DNA of 14,015 nucleotides, from assembly GCA_020632575.1 (NCBI GenBank), contig JACKFH010000061.1:1-14015 (forward strand). The letters run 5' to 3'. The DNA is from Candidatus Omnitrophota bacterium (GTDB lineage Bacteria > Hinthialibacterota > Hinthialibacteria > OLB16). Both the position numbers and the translations under genes were made by a program. The notes below the pieces were generated by a model, which saw only the letters and a program-made list of their open reading frames with translations, did not search any database and was not told the DNA's origin. Shown piece after piece: positions 12,418-14,015 of this stretch (within the stretch, counting starts at the first letter, position 1; the number at the start of each line of letters is the position of its first letter).

Positions 12418-13517
12418 TCACCGTCGAGGAGTTTACAGCCAAATTCGAGCGCATGCGCAGCCTCATTCAAGCGAAGGGGGTCGGCGCCCTCATCCTTTCC
12501 CGTCGTAGCAACTTTGCCTGGCTCTCATGCGGAGGAGAAAACTACGTGGTCTCCTCCAGCGAGGGGGGGGTGGGAAGTTTAGTGGTGACTCCGGAAAAGG
12601 TTTATTGTCTCACCACCAATATCGAGGTTCACCGGTTCCTCGAGGAGGAACTGGATGGACTTCCGGTCGAGGGCCTTCCCTACCCCTGGTATGAAGCATC
12701 GGAGGAGCCCGGCAGAACTTTGTCGAAAATCGTGGACGGTAACTTTATCGGAGCGGATGGCCCTGGCTGGGATCTCGATCTATCTGCTGAGATGGTCGCA
12801 CTGCGATATCCGCTGTTTCCTCCGGAGGTCGACCGATACCGATCGCTGGGGGCGAAGACGGCGATCCTGATGTCGGAGGTGTGTCGGTCTCTCAAGCCGG
12901 GAATGACCGAACTCACGATGGCAGCCGATTTGGAAAAAGCCTGCACCGAACGCGGGCTCGAGGCTTATGTCCGTTTAATCGCGTTCGATGAACGGATCGA
13001 TCGATACCGTCATCCCATCCCGACCGAGAAGGAACTCGAGGCTCGTGCAATGGTTGTCCTGTGCGCCCGAGAGAAAGGCTTGATTATCAACCTGACTCGA
13101 ATGGTCAACCTCAAGCCGGTGGATGCCGACCTCAAGAGGCGGCACGAGGCCTGTTGCCGTATCGACACGGTGCTGAATCTGGCCAGTAAACCGGGGGTTG
13201 CCCTCTCCGAGATTTTTCAGCAGGGTGTCCATCAGTATGAGGCCGAGGGATTCCCCGAAGAGTGGAAACTTCACCATCAAGGCGGGACTACCGGTTATGA
13301 GGGTCGGGATTATTTTGGGAATCCGACTGCTTCGGAGGTTCTGACCGCCCCTTCAGCGGTCGCCTGGAACCCCTCCATTCGCGGGACGAAATCCGAGGAT
13401 ACCTTTCTGGTGACCGAACAAGGGGTGGAAAACCTTTGTGAATCGAAAGACTGGCCGCAGATCGAGTCCAAAACCGATCTGGGAACTTTGAAACGCTGCG
13501 ACATTTTGGAGTTATAA
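12414..13517 (+). CDS. M24-family (aminopeptidase P/creatinase-fold) protein with altered metal site
   Basis: The 367-residue product has a creatinase-type N-terminal domain (about 1-135, with RRSNFAWLSCGGENYV at 30-45) and a pita-bread C-terminal domain. M24 metallopeptidases bind two metals with Asp, Asp, His, Glu and Glu. Aligned by eye, the first Asp is C217 (VVLCARE), the second is N226 (INLTRM where peptidases have SDITRT), the His may be H288 (HHQGG, 287-291), the first Glu is N319 (WNPS where others have EPG) and only E328 (SEDT) is kept. H200, the substrate-side His, is present. The blocks HHQGGTTGYEGRDY and AWNPSIRGTKSEDTFLV are, from general knowledge, typical of a conserved M24 subgroup, so this is a divergent branch and not a decayed gene. 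A metallopeptidase role is doubtful. It overlaps the 63-residue gene by ATGA and is followed 4 bases later by a dehydrogenase gene. Confidence 0.82.
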   Translation: MITVEEFTAKFERMRSLIQAKGVGALILSRRSNFAWLSCGGENYVVSSSEGGVGSLVVTPEKVYCLTTNIEVHRFLEEELDGLPVEGLPYPWYEASEEPGRTLSKIVDGNFIGADGPGWDLDLSAEMVALRYPLFPPEVDRYRSLGAKTAILMSEVCRSLKPGMTELTMAADLEKACTERGLEAYVRLIAFDERIDRYRHPIPTEKELEARAMVVLCAREKGLIINLTRMVNLKPVDADLKRRHEACCRIDTVLNLASKPGVALSEIFQQGVHQYEAEGFPEEWKLHHQGGTTGYEGRDYFGNPTASEVLTAPSAVAWNPSIRGTKSEDTFLVTEQGVENLCESKDWPQIESKTDLGTLKRCDILEL

Positions 13518-13521
13518 AGCA

Positions 13522-14015
13522 ATGACCGCTCAAAAAGTGACTGTCACCCGAAAGATCCCCGATGCGGGGATCGACCTCCTCAAAGCGGAGGGTTACGAAC
13601 TCAATTTCAATGATGAGGACCGGGCGCTTTCGCGCGAGGAACTTCTCGATGCGGTCAGAGAAGCCGACGCGGTCCTTTGCATGCTTCACGATCGGATCGA
13701 TCAAGAGGTCATCGACGCGGCGCCGAACGCCAAAGTCTTTTCCAATTACGCGGTCGGTTACAACAACATCGACTTGGACGCCTGCCGCGCCGCGAACCGT
13801 CGAGTCACCAACACCCCCGGTGTGCTGACCGACGCCACCGCTGATACGGCGTTCACGCTGCTCATGGCGGCGGCGAGATGTGTCGTTGAATCCGATCAAT
13901 ACCTTCGCGCCGGGAAATGGACGGGTTGGTCGCCGATGCTGTTTCTTGGCGCGGACATCACGGGGGCGACTCTGGGAATTGTCGGGGCGGGTCGAATCGG
14001 CAAGGCGACCGCTGA
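13522..14015 (+). CDS. D-isomer 2-hydroxyacid dehydrogenase, glyoxylate reductase-like (3' end outside window)
   Basis: The visible 164 residues are the N-terminal part of a cytosolic NAD(P)-dependent D-2-hydroxyacid dehydrogenase of the GyaR/GRHPR (glyoxylate/hydroxypyruvate reductase) group. Seen are VTRKIPDAGIDLL (8-20), the AVGYNNIDLDAC block (77-88), TNTPGVLTDATADTAF (96-111), GKWTGWSP (131-138) and the Rossmann entry LGIVGAGRIGKA (151-162) with G155, G157 and G160. The catalytic Arg, Glu and His lie beyond the window end and cannot be checked. The start is 4 bases after the M24 stop, with GGAG (13508-13511) 10 bases upstream inside that gene, so the three genes from 12226 probably form one operon. 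Phosphoglycerate dehydrogenase is a less likely alternative. The gene is cut by the window edge, not by a mutation. Confidence 0.88.
   Translation, partial: MTAQKVTVTRKIPDAGIDLLKAEGYELNFNDEDRALSREELLDAVREADAVLCMLHDRIDQEVIDAAPNAKVFSNYAVGYNNIDLDACRAANRRVTNTPGVLTDATADTAFTLLMAAARCVVESDQYLRAGKWTGWSPMLFLGADITGATLGIVGAGRIGKATA

Overview
The window is a bacterial chromosome segment with standard codon use. It suggests a poorly characterised, Gram-negative-like lineage of the Planctomycetes / Sumerlaeota (BRC1) / Hydrogenedentota / Omnitrophota kind. That placement is inference. It rests on secreted proteins with a dockerin-like calcium loop followed by a long Thr-Pro linker, on a pseudopilin whose stem looks like those of these groups, on an Asp-box 'sialidase-like' secreted protein, and on the mix of lone housekeeping genes.

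Layout. Positions 1-238 are a non-coding leader with a candidate promoter, followed on the plus strand by nuoC (complex I 30 kDa subunit, without nuoB or nuoD beside it) and ruvB, then a terminator-like hairpin. Next comes a fused Alg14-Alg13-type glycosyltransferase (1999-2994), a small multi-pass membrane protein whose stop overlaps the start of a gpr/YghZ-type aldo/keto reductase (3070-4568), and a lone AmmeMemoRadiSam radical SAM enzyme (4704-5795). A good sigma70-type promoter at 5821-5849 precedes two tandem, paralogous, secreted proteins with the formylglycine-generating-enzyme (FGE/SUMF1) fold (6018-7187 and 7203-8396). A type II secretion-like pseudopilin follows (8556-9242).

The strand then switches. 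On the minus strand are an exported five-Asp-box protein (9288-10454) and, upstream of it, a PIN-domain toxin with its ribbon-helix-helix antitoxin (10529-11166). An inverted repeat surrounds the predicted -35 of the toxin-antitoxin promoter. Divergently, on the plus strand, lie an endonuclease III-superfamily glycosylase (11424-12107), a REP-like palindrome, and a tightly packed three-gene unit: a 63-residue unknown protein, an M24-family protein with a degenerate metal site, and a 2-hydroxyacid (glyoxylate reductase-like) dehydrogenase cut by the window end.

Most single genes are recognisable families. The less explained parts are the paired cell-surface FGE-fold proteins (no catalytic cysteine pair, one dockerin half-repeat at the N terminus), the M24 pseudopeptidase with its coupled 63-residue partner, and the fused glycosyltransferase standing alone. 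I see no CRISPR array, tRNA, rRNA, transposase, reverse transcriptase or complete defence island. I cannot show a wholly new system here; the FGE-fold pair and the M24 unit are the best candidates for undescribed biology.
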